64,000 nt of DNA from Bifidobacterium avesanii (GTDB lineage: Bacteria > Actinomycetota > Actinomycetes > Actinomycetales > Bifidobacteriaceae). The first letter of the stretch is position 1, and each line of letters starts with the position of its first letter. The translations under genes were made by a program, and so were the position numbers. The notes under the pieces were generated by a model, which was given only the letters and a program-made list of their open reading frames with translations, made no database searches and had not been told where the DNA came from. Where the stretch lies: positions 1 to 64,000 of the forward strand of contig NZ_WBSN01000010.1 in the NCBI RefSeq assembly GCF_009299475.1, written 5' to 3'. Of this stretch, positions 18,391 to 26,190 are shown one piece after another.

Positions 18391-19416
18391 TCAGACGGGC
18401 AGCGTGGTGCCGCGCTCGATGAGCCGATGCCCGATCGTGACGCGCTGCGGCGGCTTGCCGGAATCCGGTCGCTCGATGCGGTCGAGCAGCATGGTCACCG
18501 CCGTGCCCGCCAGCTGCCGGGTGTCCGTGGCCACCGTGGTGAGCTTCGGCGTGGTGTAGTTGCCCTCGTCGATGCCGTCGAAGCCGATGAGCGACACCTC
18601 CTCGGGCACGCGCACGCCGTGGTCGTTGAGCGCGCTCAGCGCCCCGATGGCCATGGAGTCGGACATGCAGAACACACCGTCGAAGCGGCGGCCGGTTTCC
18701 AGCAGGCGGGCGGTGGCCTCGTAGGCTTCGCGGGAAGTCCAGCCGCAGATGACGAAGTTATCGGGGGCGACGGTTAATCCCGCCTCCTCCATGGCGTCGC
18801 GGTATCCGAGCGTGTATCGGACGGTCGCCCGTGTGCTTTGTTCGTCCAGCGGGAAGGTCGTGGCGTGGACGCCCAGCATGACGATATTGCGTCGTCCCTC
18901 GGCGATGAGACGGGAGATCGCGGTTTTGGCGCCCTCGCGGCACGGGGTGAAGATCGAGTCGAGCGGGCTGTCAGGCGAATGGTCGTCGATGAGCACGACG
19001 GGCTTGCCGCGGCTCAGCGTGTGGATCTCCTCGCTGGGCAGTGCGCCGGCCATCATGATCATGCCGTCGCAGAACTGGTTGGTGATGGTCTCGATGATGG
19101 ATCGCTCCTCGGCCTTGGACGAGGAGGTCTGCTGCACCAGCAGCTGCAGGCCATGCCGCAGGGCTTCGATCGAGGCGGTTTTGGACAGCTCGGCCGCATA
19201 GGGCATGCCGACGTCGTAGAGCGCCAGCCCGATGATGCCGTTCTTGCCGGAACGGAGCTTCATGGCCGCGAGGTTTTTGGTGTAGTTGAGCCGTTTGGCC
19301 GCGTCGAGCACGCGGGCGCGGGTGCCGGCTCCCACCGAACCCGTTCCGTTGAGCACGTAGGAGACGGTTGCCGTGGTGACGTTCGCCTCCCGTGCCACAT
19401 CCTTCATGGTGACCAT
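18391..19416 (-). CDS. LacI-family regulator of the adjacent carbohydrate locus
   Basis: A 341-aa repressor. The HTH is MVTMKDVAREANVTTATVSY followed by the hinge helix NYTKNLAAMKLRSGKN. The sensor domain has IIGLALYDVGMPYAAELSKT and GVFCMSDSMAIGALSALND. The ATG at 19416 has GGGAGGAACACC upstream, and 14 upstream in-frame codons are rejected. It is divergent from the sugar-binding protein gene, and the intergenic region holds three TTAATCGATTAA-like palindromes of the LacI-operator type. Local autorepression and control of the divergent operon are therefore likely. Confidence 0.92.
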   Translation of the reverse strand: MVTMKDVAREANVTTATVSYVLNGTGSVGAGTRARVLDAAKRLNYTKNLAAMKLRSGKNGIIGLALYDVGMPYAAELSKTASIEALRHGLQLLVQQTSSSKAEERSIIETITNQFCDGMIMMAGALPSEEIHTLSRGKPVVLIDDHSPDSPLDSIFTPCREGAKTAISRLIAEGRRNIVMLGVHATTFPLDEQSTRATVRYTLGYRDAMEEAGLTVAPDNFVICGWTSREAYEATARLLETGRRFDGVFCMSDSMAIGALSALNDHGVRVPEEVSLIGFDGIDEGNYTTPKLTTVATDTRQLAGTAVTMLLDRIERPDSGKPPQRVTIGHRLIERGTTLPV

Positions 19417-19462
19417 GGTGTTCCTCCCGCACGCGCATTGAAATGGCCTGTGCATCAAGTAA

Positions 19463-19479
19463 GACTAATCGATTAATTC
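19463..19479. promoter_or_regulatory. LacI-type operator 1
   Basis: GACTAATCGATTAATTC is a near-perfect palindrome with the central CG typical of LacI-family sites. It is close to the start of the LacI gene, where it would give autoregulation. Confidence 0.7.
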
Positions 19480-19525
19480 AAAGTGGCGCAAGGAACGGTG
19501 TAATTCGCGGCGTGTTGCAAGATGG

Positions 19526-19555
19526 TTGACATGGCGAATAGGTTAATCGTATAAT
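19526..19555 (+). promoter_or_regulatory. Consensus housekeeping promoter of the sugar-binding protein gene
   Basis: TTGACA (19526-19531) and TATAAT (19550-19555), both perfect consensus hexamers, are separated by 18 bases. The operator half-sites overlap the -10 region, so repressor binding would block the polymerase. Confidence 0.85.
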
Positions 19556-19579
19556 CAATTTAGCTTTATCGATTAACCA
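19541..19579. promoter_or_regulatory. LacI-type operators 2 and 3
   Basis: GGTTAATCGTATAATC (19541-19556) overlaps the -10 box, and TTATCGATTAACC (19566-19579) lies at the expected transcription start. Both match the motif TTAATCGATTAA seen at 19463. Confidence 0.7.
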
Positions 19580-19687
19580 CTGATGGTCGAAAAGCAAGAC
19601 AATCGTGGCGTTGACACCCTCGGAGGCTAGATGTCGAGTCGCCGGTGGTACCGCCGCGGTGTGATCATATAAAGGATTGGAGTTGCA

Positions 19688-21001
19688 ATGAAGCGAACGA
19701 CGATGTTCACGCGGCTGGTCGCCTCGGCGGCCGCATTGGGAATGACCTTCGGCATGGCGGCATGCGGCGCCGCGGACGCCAGCGACGGCAAGACCGCCGA
19801 CGGCAAGGTGCAGATCACACTGTCGTGGTGGGGCTCGGAGAAACGCCTCAAGCTCACCCAGCAGGCGGTGGAACTGTTCGAGCAGAAGCATCCGAACATC
19901 AAGGTCAATATGGAGAATTCGGATTACGGTGGGTATTTTGACAAACTCAATATCTCGATAGCCGGTGGCACCGCGCCGGATGTGTTCCAGATCGGCACGG
20001 ATCATATTCCCGTTTATGGCTCTCAGGGATCGCTCATGGACCTCTCCCAAGTGAGCGATGCGCTTGACCTGACGCAAATGACCGATGCCGTGCGTGCGAC
20101 CGGACAGTTTGGCGGTGTGCAATATGCCGCGCCTGTATCGTTGACCTCGCTGGGCATCGCGGTGAACAACACCGTGCTTAAGGACCTTGGTCTTACTCTG
20201 CCGGCGGATGCGGATTCATGGACGTGGGATGAGTTCGAGGCCTTTGAACGTCAGATCGTCGAGAAATCCAATGGGGAGATCACGGCGGCCGGCACGCCTC
20301 TGGGCACGTATGGTCTCCAGTTGTGGGCTCGTCAGCACGGAGAGGAATTGTTCAAAGACGGCAAGGTGAGTGTTTCCAAGAAAGTAGCCACGTCGTACTT
20401 TGAGGAATTCAAAAAGGCCGTTGACGAGCAATTGATCGGTACGGCGGATCGTTGGGCGGAAAATCAGAATGCCAATACCGAAATTTCCGATGCCGGCACA
20501 GGCAAGCAGGCCATGCTGTTCACGCATGCCACTCAGCTTTCGGCGTTCAGCGCCGCGTCAGGCACCGAAGATTGGTCATTGGTCATGGTGCCCACGGATA
20601 CGCCGCAGACGAAGTTCATGTACAACCGCATGAGCATGAGTTGGGCGGTTTCCGCACAATCCAAGCATCCCAAGGAGGCTGCGGAACTGCTCGACTTCAT
20701 GATCAATGATCTCGATGCGGCAAAGATTTTGGGTACGGAGCGAGGCATCCCGGCGAATCCCAAGGTGCGCGAGGTTGCCAAACAGAACGCGTCGGACATC
20801 GAGAAGAAGGTCATGGACTTCGTCGATAAGACCGAAAAGGCGTCCGGCATCGCGCCTCCGGACACTCCCAATGGAGTCTCCGATTCCGATAATTACATCA
20901 TGCGCTGCGCGCAGGATATCGCCTTCGGGTCCAAGACTCCCGAGCAGGCGGCGCAAAGCTATATCGACGATTTGACGAACAGTATCGCTTCAGCATCGTG
21001 A
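19688..21001 (+). CDS. Sugar ABC transporter substrate-binding lipoprotein
   Basis: A family 1 extracellular solute-binding protein (SBP_bac_1), 437 aa. The signal peptide MKRTTMFTRLVASAAALGMT runs to the lipobox FGMAACG. The mature part has ITLSWWGSEKRLKLTQQAVE, FEQKHPNIKVNMEN, IAGGTAPDVFQIGTDHIPVY and the C-terminal AAELLDFMINDLDAAKILG, all typical. The ligand is probably an oligosaccharide. No permease or ATPase genes are adjacent, so it must use membrane subunits encoded elsewhere. Third-position GC looks lower than in neighbouring genes (by eye). It is driven by the consensus promoter and followed by a hairpin. Confidence 0.92.
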   Translation: MKRTTMFTRLVASAAALGMTFGMAACGAADASDGKTADGKVQITLSWWGSEKRLKLTQQAVELFEQKHPNIKVNMENSDYGGYFDKLNISIAGGTAPDVFQIGTDHIPVYGSQGSLMDLSQVSDALDLTQMTDAVRATGQFGGVQYAAPVSLTSLGIAVNNTVLKDLGLTLPADADSWTWDEFEAFERQIVEKSNGEITAAGTPLGTYGLQLWARQHGEELFKDGKVSVSKKVATSYFEEFKKAVDEQLIGTADRWAENQNANTEISDAGTGKQAMLFTHATQLSAFSAASGTEDWSLVMVPTDTPQTKFMYNRMSMSWAVSAQSKHPKEAAELLDFMINDLDAAKILGTERGIPANPKVREVAKQNASDIEKKVMDFVDKTEKASGIAPPDTPNGVSDSDNYIMRCAQDIAFGSKTPEQAAQSYIDDLTNSIASAS

Positions 21002-21013
21002 GCCATTGAACGT

Positions 21014-21060
21014 GCGTTTGCGGGCATGACGGCCGTGATGCCGTCGCGCCCGCAAATGCG
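21014..21060 (+). terminator. Hairpin after the binding-protein gene
   Basis: GCGTTTGCGGGC and GCCCGCAAATGC pair around an inner GACGGC/GCCGTC stem. There is no T tract. It may stabilise the abundant binding-protein message or attenuate reading into the hydrolase gene. Confidence 0.6.
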
Positions 21061-21115
21061 TGGCGTCAGTCATTCATTGCACCATCATTCAACCATGGAA
21101 TCGGATTGAACCATC

Positions 21116-22156
21116 ATGAACAACGAACCATATTCCGCATACCTGTTCGCGCATTTCACGGGTGTGGAGACCACGGCGGCGGATCGCAGCGCCGCCAATG
21201 AACAGATCTATTTCGCGGTCAGTCGGGACGCCCGAACGTGGCATGACCTGCGCCGGCAGGGACATCCCATCTTCACGTCGCGGGTAGGCGACCGAGGCAT
21301 GCGCGATCCGTATTTATTGCGTGATCCAAGGGATCCGAGCGGTCATGCGGTGATCATGGTCGCATCCGACCTATGCACCTATACGCGAGACACCGCCCAT
21401 TGCGGGCAGGAGGTCGCGGAGAAGGGGTGCAGCACGCACATCATGGTGTATGAAGGCCGTGACCTGACGCATTGGTCGGAGCCCCGATGGGTCGACGTTG
21501 CCGGTTCGATCCCGGGCGGCGCCTCGGCATGGGCTCCGGAGGCCGCATGGGTGGAGGAACGCCAGGAATTCATGGTGTATTGGACCACGTACACTGAACG
21601 TGATTCAGTTCATCCGGACAGCCCGTACAACATCTATTACTCCACGACGAAGGATTTTCTGTCGTTCAGCGAACCGGTGAAGTGGATCGACCGCGGCTCC
21701 CTCGCCATCGATGCCACGATGATTCGGCTGGGCGACTGGTGGTACCGGGCGTATGCTGACGGGCGAATCGAAAAGACGCGCAATCCGTATGCCGTAGCGT
21801 CCAAACCGTTCGACCGCGATGCCGGTCCGGATGAATGGGCATACGTAGGCGCTATCGGCGAACTGGGGCCATGTCCGGTGCGTTGCGAGGGCCCGGAGTT
21901 TTTCCTGCTCAATGAGGGTGATGCGCCCGTCGTGAACGGACGGGCCATGCCATACGGATTTATGGTGGACGGGCTCGCCCCCGATCAGGGGTGCCGGCTC
22001 TTCTGCAGCGCCGATCCGGGTAGTTCCGACCCCTCGGACTGGCATGTGCTCGACGACGTGGATCTGGGCGCGATGCTCAAGCGGCACGGCTCGATCCTGC
22101 CGATCACCGAAGACGAATATGAGGCGGTAACGGCCGCGTATGGCCCGGAATCGTAG
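21116..22156 (+). CDS. GH43-type glycoside hydrolase, 346 aa
   Basis: A five-bladed beta-propeller hydrolase of the GH43 clan, cytoplasmic (no signal peptide). Visible parts are AYLFAHFTG, IYFAVSRDARTWHDLRRQG, GMRDPYLLRDP (the RDP motif), ASAWAPEAAWVEERQEFMVY, SLAIDATMIRLGDWWYRAYA (acid-modulating Asp) and RCEGPEFFLL, whose Glu fits the general acid. Such enzymes release arabinose or xylose from side chains; the exact substrate cannot be told from sequence alone. It lies 115 bases after the sugar-binding protein and is likely in the same regulon. It carries no carbohydrate-binding module. Confidence 0.85.
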   Translation: MNNEPYSAYLFAHFTGVETTAADRSAANEQIYFAVSRDARTWHDLRRQGHPIFTSRVGDRGMRDPYLLRDPRDPSGHAVIMVASDLCTYTRDTAHCGQEVAEKGCSTHIMVYEGRDLTHWSEPRWVDVAGSIPGGASAWAPEAAWVEERQEFMVYWTTYTERDSVHPDSPYNIYYSTTKDFLSFSEPVKWIDRGSLAIDATMIRLGDWWYRAYADGRIEKTRNPYAVASKPFDRDAGPDEWAYVGAIGELGPCPVRCEGPEFFLLNEGDAPVVNGRAMPYGFMVDGLAPDQGCRLFCSADPGSSDPSDWHVLDDVDLGAMLKRHGSILPITEDEYEAVTAAYGPES

Positions 22157-22162
22157 CCGCAT

Positions 22163-22282
22163 GCGATTTCTGACCTCGCGGCTCGGATAGGATGGGATTG
22201 GACCGAGCTGGATGCGGCGTCATTCCGCCATTGCGGGCGGCGGCGTTGGTGGTTCTTCGCGGCCCGTTAGGTCAGAAATCGC
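22163..22282. repeat. 120-bp element with terminal inverted repeats, copy 1 (MITE-like)
   Basis: GCGATTTCTGACCT at 22163-22176 is perfectly inverted as AGGTCAGAAATCGC at 22269-22282. A second element of exactly the same length with the same ends lies at 52391-52510. It starts 6 bases after the hydrolase stop and ends 35 bases before the esterase start. No open frame or transposase is inside. Confidence 0.85.
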
Positions 22283-22317
22283 AGCGGGCCTCGCGAAGGC
22301 GCGGAATGGAGCGGAAC

Positions 22318-23151
22318 ATGGGTTATATAGTGCACAATCAGCGTCAATATGTGGATGGCGACGGGCTGGATTCGCGTTTGCTGTACGTGGTCACGCCGGC
22401 CGAGACCGTGGCGGGGCCCGCGCCCCGGGGCGGATGGCCGCTGGTCGTGTACATCCACGGCGGCGGCTGGGAGCAGGGGAATTTCCGGCGCGGCGAGGAG
22501 ATGGACGTCATGGCGCGTCCGATCTTCCCGGCCATGCTGTCGGCGGGCTATGCGCTCGCATTCGTGAACTACAGGCTGACGGGCGAGGCGCAATGGCCGG
22601 CGCAGATCCTCGACTGCAAGGCCGCGATCCGATATTTGCGCGCGCATGCGGGGGAATGGGACGTCAATCCCGACCGCATCGCGGTGTACGGATCGTCCTC
22701 GGGCGGGCATTTGTGCCAGTTTCTGGGCGTGACCGACGGGGACGCGCGATATGAGGATCCCTCCATGGGATGCGCTGGGGCATCGAGCCGCGTCAGCGCG
22801 GTGATCTCGAGCTACGGCATCAGCGATCTGACCGCATGGCGCAAAATGAACGACCACGACTTCATGGTCGGATTCCTCGGCGCCGGATACACGCGCGAAC
22901 AGGCGTGGGATGCGAGTCCGATCGCTCATGTGGATGGTTCCGCGGCGCCGATGCTGCTCGCGCACGCGCAGAACGACGGACTGGTGAACTGGGATATGAC
23001 GCCGGTGATGGAACGTGCGGTGCGGTGCGCGATCGGCGACGGCAAGGTGGTTTCCTGGTATCCCGCATACGGCGGGCACGGCTCGGACGAGGTGTTCCAG
23101 TCTCCGCTGGCCATCACGCTGTATATCGGGTTCCTCGCGCGGTTCGTGTGA
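22318..23151 (+). CDS. Alpha/beta-hydrolase esterase, 277 aa
   Basis: An esterase/lipase of the hormone-sensitive-lipase-like group. The oxyanion hole is PLVVYIHGGGWEQGN, the nucleophile elbow is YGSSSGGH (Ser), and the Asp and His are in AQNDGLVNWDM and YGGHGSDEVF. There is no signal peptide. A likely role is deacetylation of imported xylan- or arabinan-derived oligosaccharides next to the GH43 enzyme; this is inferred from context. The ATG at 22318 has GGAG 5-6 bases upstream; earlier in-frame codons lie inside the 120-bp repeat. Confidence 0.88.
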   Translation: MGYIVHNQRQYVDGDGLDSRLLYVVTPAETVAGPAPRGGWPLVVYIHGGGWEQGNFRRGEEMDVMARPIFPAMLSAGYALAFVNYRLTGEAQWPAQILDCKAAIRYLRAHAGEWDVNPDRIAVYGSSSGGHLCQFLGVTDGDARYEDPSMGCAGASSRVSAVISSYGISDLTAWRKMNDHDFMVGFLGAGYTREQAWDASPIAHVDGSAAPMLLAHAQNDGLVNWDMTPVMERAVRCAIGDGKVVSWYPAYGGHGSDEVFQSPLAITLYIGFLARFV

Positions 23152-23240
23152 TTCGGCCGGTTCCGCCGGAGGTCTGACGGCGGGGCGGCCGGGAAAAGTC
23201 GGCGGGGGCTCGCCCTCTCTTCGAATGGGACCGGTTGTGC

Positions 23241-23317
23241 GGCAAATATTCGACCGTATTTTCCGGGCTTTCCCGTATTTGCGGGAGGCGGCTGGAGAAC
23301 GGGAACGAATATTTGTC
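23241..23317. repeat. 77-bp stretch bounded by 12-bp inverted repeats
   Basis: GGCAAATATTCG (23241-23252) faces CGAATATTTGTC (23306-23317) around an inner GTATTTTCCGGG...CCCGTATTTGCGGG core. It sits between the convergent esterase and DNA glycosylase genes and is probably a structured terminator or repeat. Confidence 0.6.
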
Positions 23318-23430
23318 CGTGAAAAGGTCTCCGGAGAGTGGGCGGGAAGCGGAGCGGGGAGCGACAACGACCGGGGCCGGGGATCAGGTCCGGGGCGTGG
23401 CGGGTGACCTTCCATATTATTTGCCGTTAT

Positions 23431-24033
23431 TCATTGACTCATTGACTCATTGACTTTGTTGGCCCCGTCCGCTCCTGCGGCCTGCGCGATGGGCTGGTAC
23501 GCCTCAATGAGCCGTTCCAGTGACATGCCGGCGTTGGCCGAGCTGGTGGACGGCAGCGGCGTGACCGGTATGTCGCCCAAGCCGGCCGCATCCATGAGCG
23601 GCTGGCAGAGACGGCGGTAGAGTTGCGCGGCCTTGGCTCCGGTGGTGAAGACGCGCGCGATGGCGGAACCGCGCACTATGGACGGGATGTCGTTCGGCGC
23701 GGCATTGCGAATGGTCGCGTCGCTGGCGCCGGCGATGTCGCAGGAGGCGATCACGTCCCACAACGCGACATGATGCTCCAGCGCGAACGTTCGGCGTGCG
23801 TCCGTCAGCGCCGCGATTTCCACTGGCGTCGATGGCCACCGCCCGCCCTCCGGCGGCAGGCAAGAGTCGTCGTCGAAGATCGCGGCCATGACCGGCCAGA
23901 ACCGGTTGAAGCGATGCATGTAGTAGAAGCCGGCGTCGCGCGACTTCGGGCTCGGCATGGAACCGAGCACCAGCACACGCGAGCCGGCGTCCCACACCGG
24001 ACCGAATCCATGTTCCACATGCGTCAGGGTCAT
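23431..24033 (-). CDS. DNA-deoxyinosine / uracil glycosylase-like protein, 200 aa
   Basis: A compact member of the uracil-DNA glycosylase superfamily resembling the hypoxanthine-DNA glycosylase (family 6) branch. The N-terminal active-site strand is VLVLGSMPSPKSRDAGFYYM; FNRFWPVMAAIFDDD and ALWDVIASCDIAGASDATIR follow; the C-terminal loop is PLPSTSSANAGMS. Such enzymes remove deaminated bases in base-excision repair. The ATG at 24033 is the family start; the long upstream extension in frame is rejected as GC-rich noise. Its stop lies in a 9-bp tandem repeat (AGTCAATG, three times), so its last residues are repeat-encoded. Confidence 0.85.
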   Translation of the reverse strand: MTLTHVEHGFGPVWDAGSRVLVLGSMPSPKSRDAGFYYMHRFNRFWPVMAAIFDDDSCLPPEGGRWPSTPVEIAALTDARRTFALEHHVALWDVIASCDIAGASDATIRNAAPNDIPSIVRGSAIARVFTTGAKAAQLYRRLCQPLMDAAGLGDIPVTPLPSTSSANAGMSLERLIEAYQPIAQAAGADGANKVNESMSQ

Positions 24034-24140
24034 GCGTCCCACAGTAGCCGCGAAAATCGGCGTCGGAGCGGTGCCGGAACGCCGCGTGCGCCGCGGATGA
24101 CCACGAATGCCCTCCAAATGTCTCCGATGGTCTCCAAATA

Positions 24141-24240
24141 ACGGGCCCAAAACGACGAAAACCGGAATTCCAAGCGCGAAAGGGACGCATTCGCGTCCGT
24201 TTGACGCTGTGAACCGCCGATTTCGTCGTTTTCGGCCCGT
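24141..24240. repeat. 100-bp element with 20-bp inverted ends
   Basis: ACGGGCCCAAAACGACGAAA at 24141-24160 is inverted at 24221-24240 with one mismatch (19 of 20). Inside is a hairpin GGACGC-ATTC-GCGTCC at 24183-24198. It lies in the divergent region between the glycosylase and glyS. No coding content. Confidence 0.82.
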
Positions 24241-24270
24241 AAAGTTGTGCCTCCGCATAACCGCGCACAG

Positions 24271-24317
24271 TCGGCGGGTTCGGCGGGTTCGGCGGATTTG
24301 GCGGGCTCGGCGGGTTC
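24271..24317. repeat. 9-bp tandem repeat upstream of glyS
   Basis: About five degenerate copies of GGCGGGTTC (GGCGGATTT, GGCGGGCTC variants) in the long glyS leader. Simple-sequence repeat, function unknown. Confidence 0.7.
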
Positions 24318-24520
24318 CAGTGATCGTTGCAACACCCCACGTCGCGTCGCAAAGCCCCGTACCGTGGCAAAGCGGCCCGCGCGCCCGTGCATGCCGAATC
24401 AGGTGCGCGGCCACGTCCGACCTTGCCCGGAATCCGGGTTTTCCGCCCCTGTCACCGCGTGAGGATAAGCTGAAGCGGCTAAACAAAAGTCCCCAAACCG
24501 TTCAAACCAGAAGGTGCATT

Positions 24521-25996
24521 GTGGCTCAGTCCAAACTTGATGAAGTAGTGTCCCTCGCGAAGCGTCGCGGCTTCGTGTTCCCCGCCGGCGAAATCTACGG
24601 CGGCACCCGTTCCGCCTGGGACTACGGCCCGCTCGGCGTGGCCCTCAAGGACAACATCAAGCGCGAGTGGTGGCGCTCCATGGTCGTCACCCGTCCGGAC
24701 ATCGTGGGCGTGGATACCTCCATCATCCTGCCGACCCCGGTGTGGGTCGCCTCCGGCCACGTGGCGGTGTTCAACGACCCGCTGGTCGAGTGCCTCAACT
24801 GCCACAAGCGCAACCGCGCGGACAAGCTCGAGGAGTCCTACGCCGAGAAGCACGGCGACAAGCTGCCGGAGAACGGCATGAAGGACATCGTCTGCCCCGA
24901 CTGCGGCGCCCGCGGCCAGTGGACCGAGCCGCGCGACTTCAACATGATGCTGCGCACCCACCTCGGCCCGGTGGAGGACGAGAACAGCCTGCACTACCTG
25001 CGCCCGGAGACCGCCCAGGGCATCTTCGTGGACTTCAAGAACGTCATGACCTCCTCGCGCTCCAAGCCGCCGTTCGGCATCGCGAACATGGGCAAGTCCT
25101 TCCGCAACGAGATCACGCCCGGCAACTTCATCTTCCGCACCCGCGAGTTCGAGCAGATGGAGATGGAGTTCTTCGTCGAGCCCGGCACGGACGAGGAATG
25201 GCACCAGTACTGGATCAACGCCCGCACCCAGTGGTATCTGGATCTGGGCGTCAAGCCGGAGAACCTGCGCCACTACGAGCATCCGAAGGAGAAGCTCGCG
25301 CACTACTCCAAGCGCACGGTGGACATCGAGTACAAGTTCGGCTTCCAGGGCTCCGACTGGGGCGAGCTCGAGGGCGTGGCGAACCGCACCGACTTCGACC
25401 TGTCCGCGCACTCCAAGCACTCCGGCGAGGACCTGAGCTACTTCAACCAGGCCACCGGCGAGAAGTACATCCCGTACGTGATCGAGCCGGCCGCCGGCCT
25501 GACCCGCTCGCTCATGTGCTTCCTCGTGGACGCCTATGACGTGGACGAGGCCCCGAACACCAAGGGCGGCGTGGACAAGCGCACCGTTCTGCGCCTCGAC
25601 CCGCGCCTGGCCCCGGTCAAGGCCGCCGTGCTGCCGTTGAGCAAGAAGCCCGAGCTGCAGTCCGTGGCCCAGAACCTCGCCGCCGACCTGCGCCAGAACG
25701 AGTGGATGATCGACTACGACGAGTCCGGCGCCATCGGCCGCCGCTACCGCCGCGAGGACGAGATCGGCACCCCGCTGTGCATCACCGTGGACTTCGACAC
25801 CCTCGACGATCAGGCCGTCACCATCCGCGACCGCGACACCATGAACCAGGAGCGCGTGGCCCTGAACAAGGTGGCCGAGTACGTGGACGCCCGCATCGGC
25901 GAGCACCGCACCCGCGTGCCCATGAAGCCGGTCGAGCTGGGCGGCGAGCCCTTCGGCGACGAGGTGAAGATCCAGGAGGCCGGCGGCCTGTACTGA
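24521..25996 (+). CDS. glyS: Glycyl-tRNA synthetase (dimeric type)
   Basis: A class II synthetase that charges tRNA-Gly, 491 aa, of the alpha2 (GlyQS) type. Motifs are [47 protein letters not shown] (motif 2 region), [20 protein letters not shown], then [16 protein letters not shown] and the motif 3 segment [25 protein letters not shown]...CPDC zinc-type insertion is present. The C-terminal anticodon domain begins around [15 protein letters not shown]. The GTG at 24521 is preceded by AAGGTG; the apparent upstream extension of the frame is rejected. Confidence 0.95.
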   Translation: MAQSKLDEVVSLAKRRGFVFPAGEIYGGTRSAWDYGPLGVALKDNIKREWWRSMVVTRPDIVGVDTSIILPTPVWVASGHVAVFNDPLVECLNCHKRNRADKLEESYAEKHGDKLPENGMKDIVCPDCGARGQWTEPRDFNMMLRTHLGPVEDENSLHYLRPETAQGIFVDFKNVMTSSRSKPPFGIANMGKSFRNEITPGNFIFRTREFEQMEMEFFVEPGTDEEWHQYWINARTQWYLDLGVKPENLRHYEHPKEKLAHYSKRTVDIEYKFGFQGSDWGELEGVANRTDFDLSAHSKHSGEDLSYFNQATGEKYIPYVIEPAAGLTRSLMCFLVDAYDVDEAPNTKGGVDKRTVLRLDPRLAPVKAAVLPLSKKPELQSVAQNLAADLRQNEWMIDYDESGAIGRRYRREDEIGTPLCITVDFDTLDDQAVTIRDRDTMNQERVALNKVAEYVDARIGEHRTRVPMKPVELGGEPFGDEVKIQEAGGLY

Positions 25997-26107
25997 CCGC
26001 TTCGGCGCCGCGCCGATTGAGCGCCGATCGAGGATCGAACATCGAGCAAACATGGCGAGCCGGGGGATTCGGGCCGATGGTCCGGGCCTTCGGCTCGTTT
26101 TGCGCCC

Positions 26108-26147
26108 GGCCATCGTACGTTCGGCCATCGTATGTTCGGCCACCGTG
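26108..26147. repeat. 15-bp tandem repeat between glyS and dusB
   Basis: CGGCCATCGTACGTT is repeated three times with small changes. The flanking region to 26190 is otherwise featureless apart from the dusB ribosome site. Confidence 0.7.
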
Positions 26148-26190
26148 CGCCCGACCGGGCGACCAACCAACATCAGGAGCATCACGAGGA

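Noticed and set aside
22163..22282. Insertion sequence with transposase
   Set aside because: Only 120 bp, with no open frame; at most a non-autonomous element.
23152..23430. Plus-strand frames continuing after the esterase gene
   Set aside because: Gly/Arg-rich translations of repeat DNA; no start signals.
25702..26190. Long N-terminal extension of dusB into glyS
   Set aside because: It is read in another frame through the glyS 3' end and has no homology; the ATG at 26191 fits the family.
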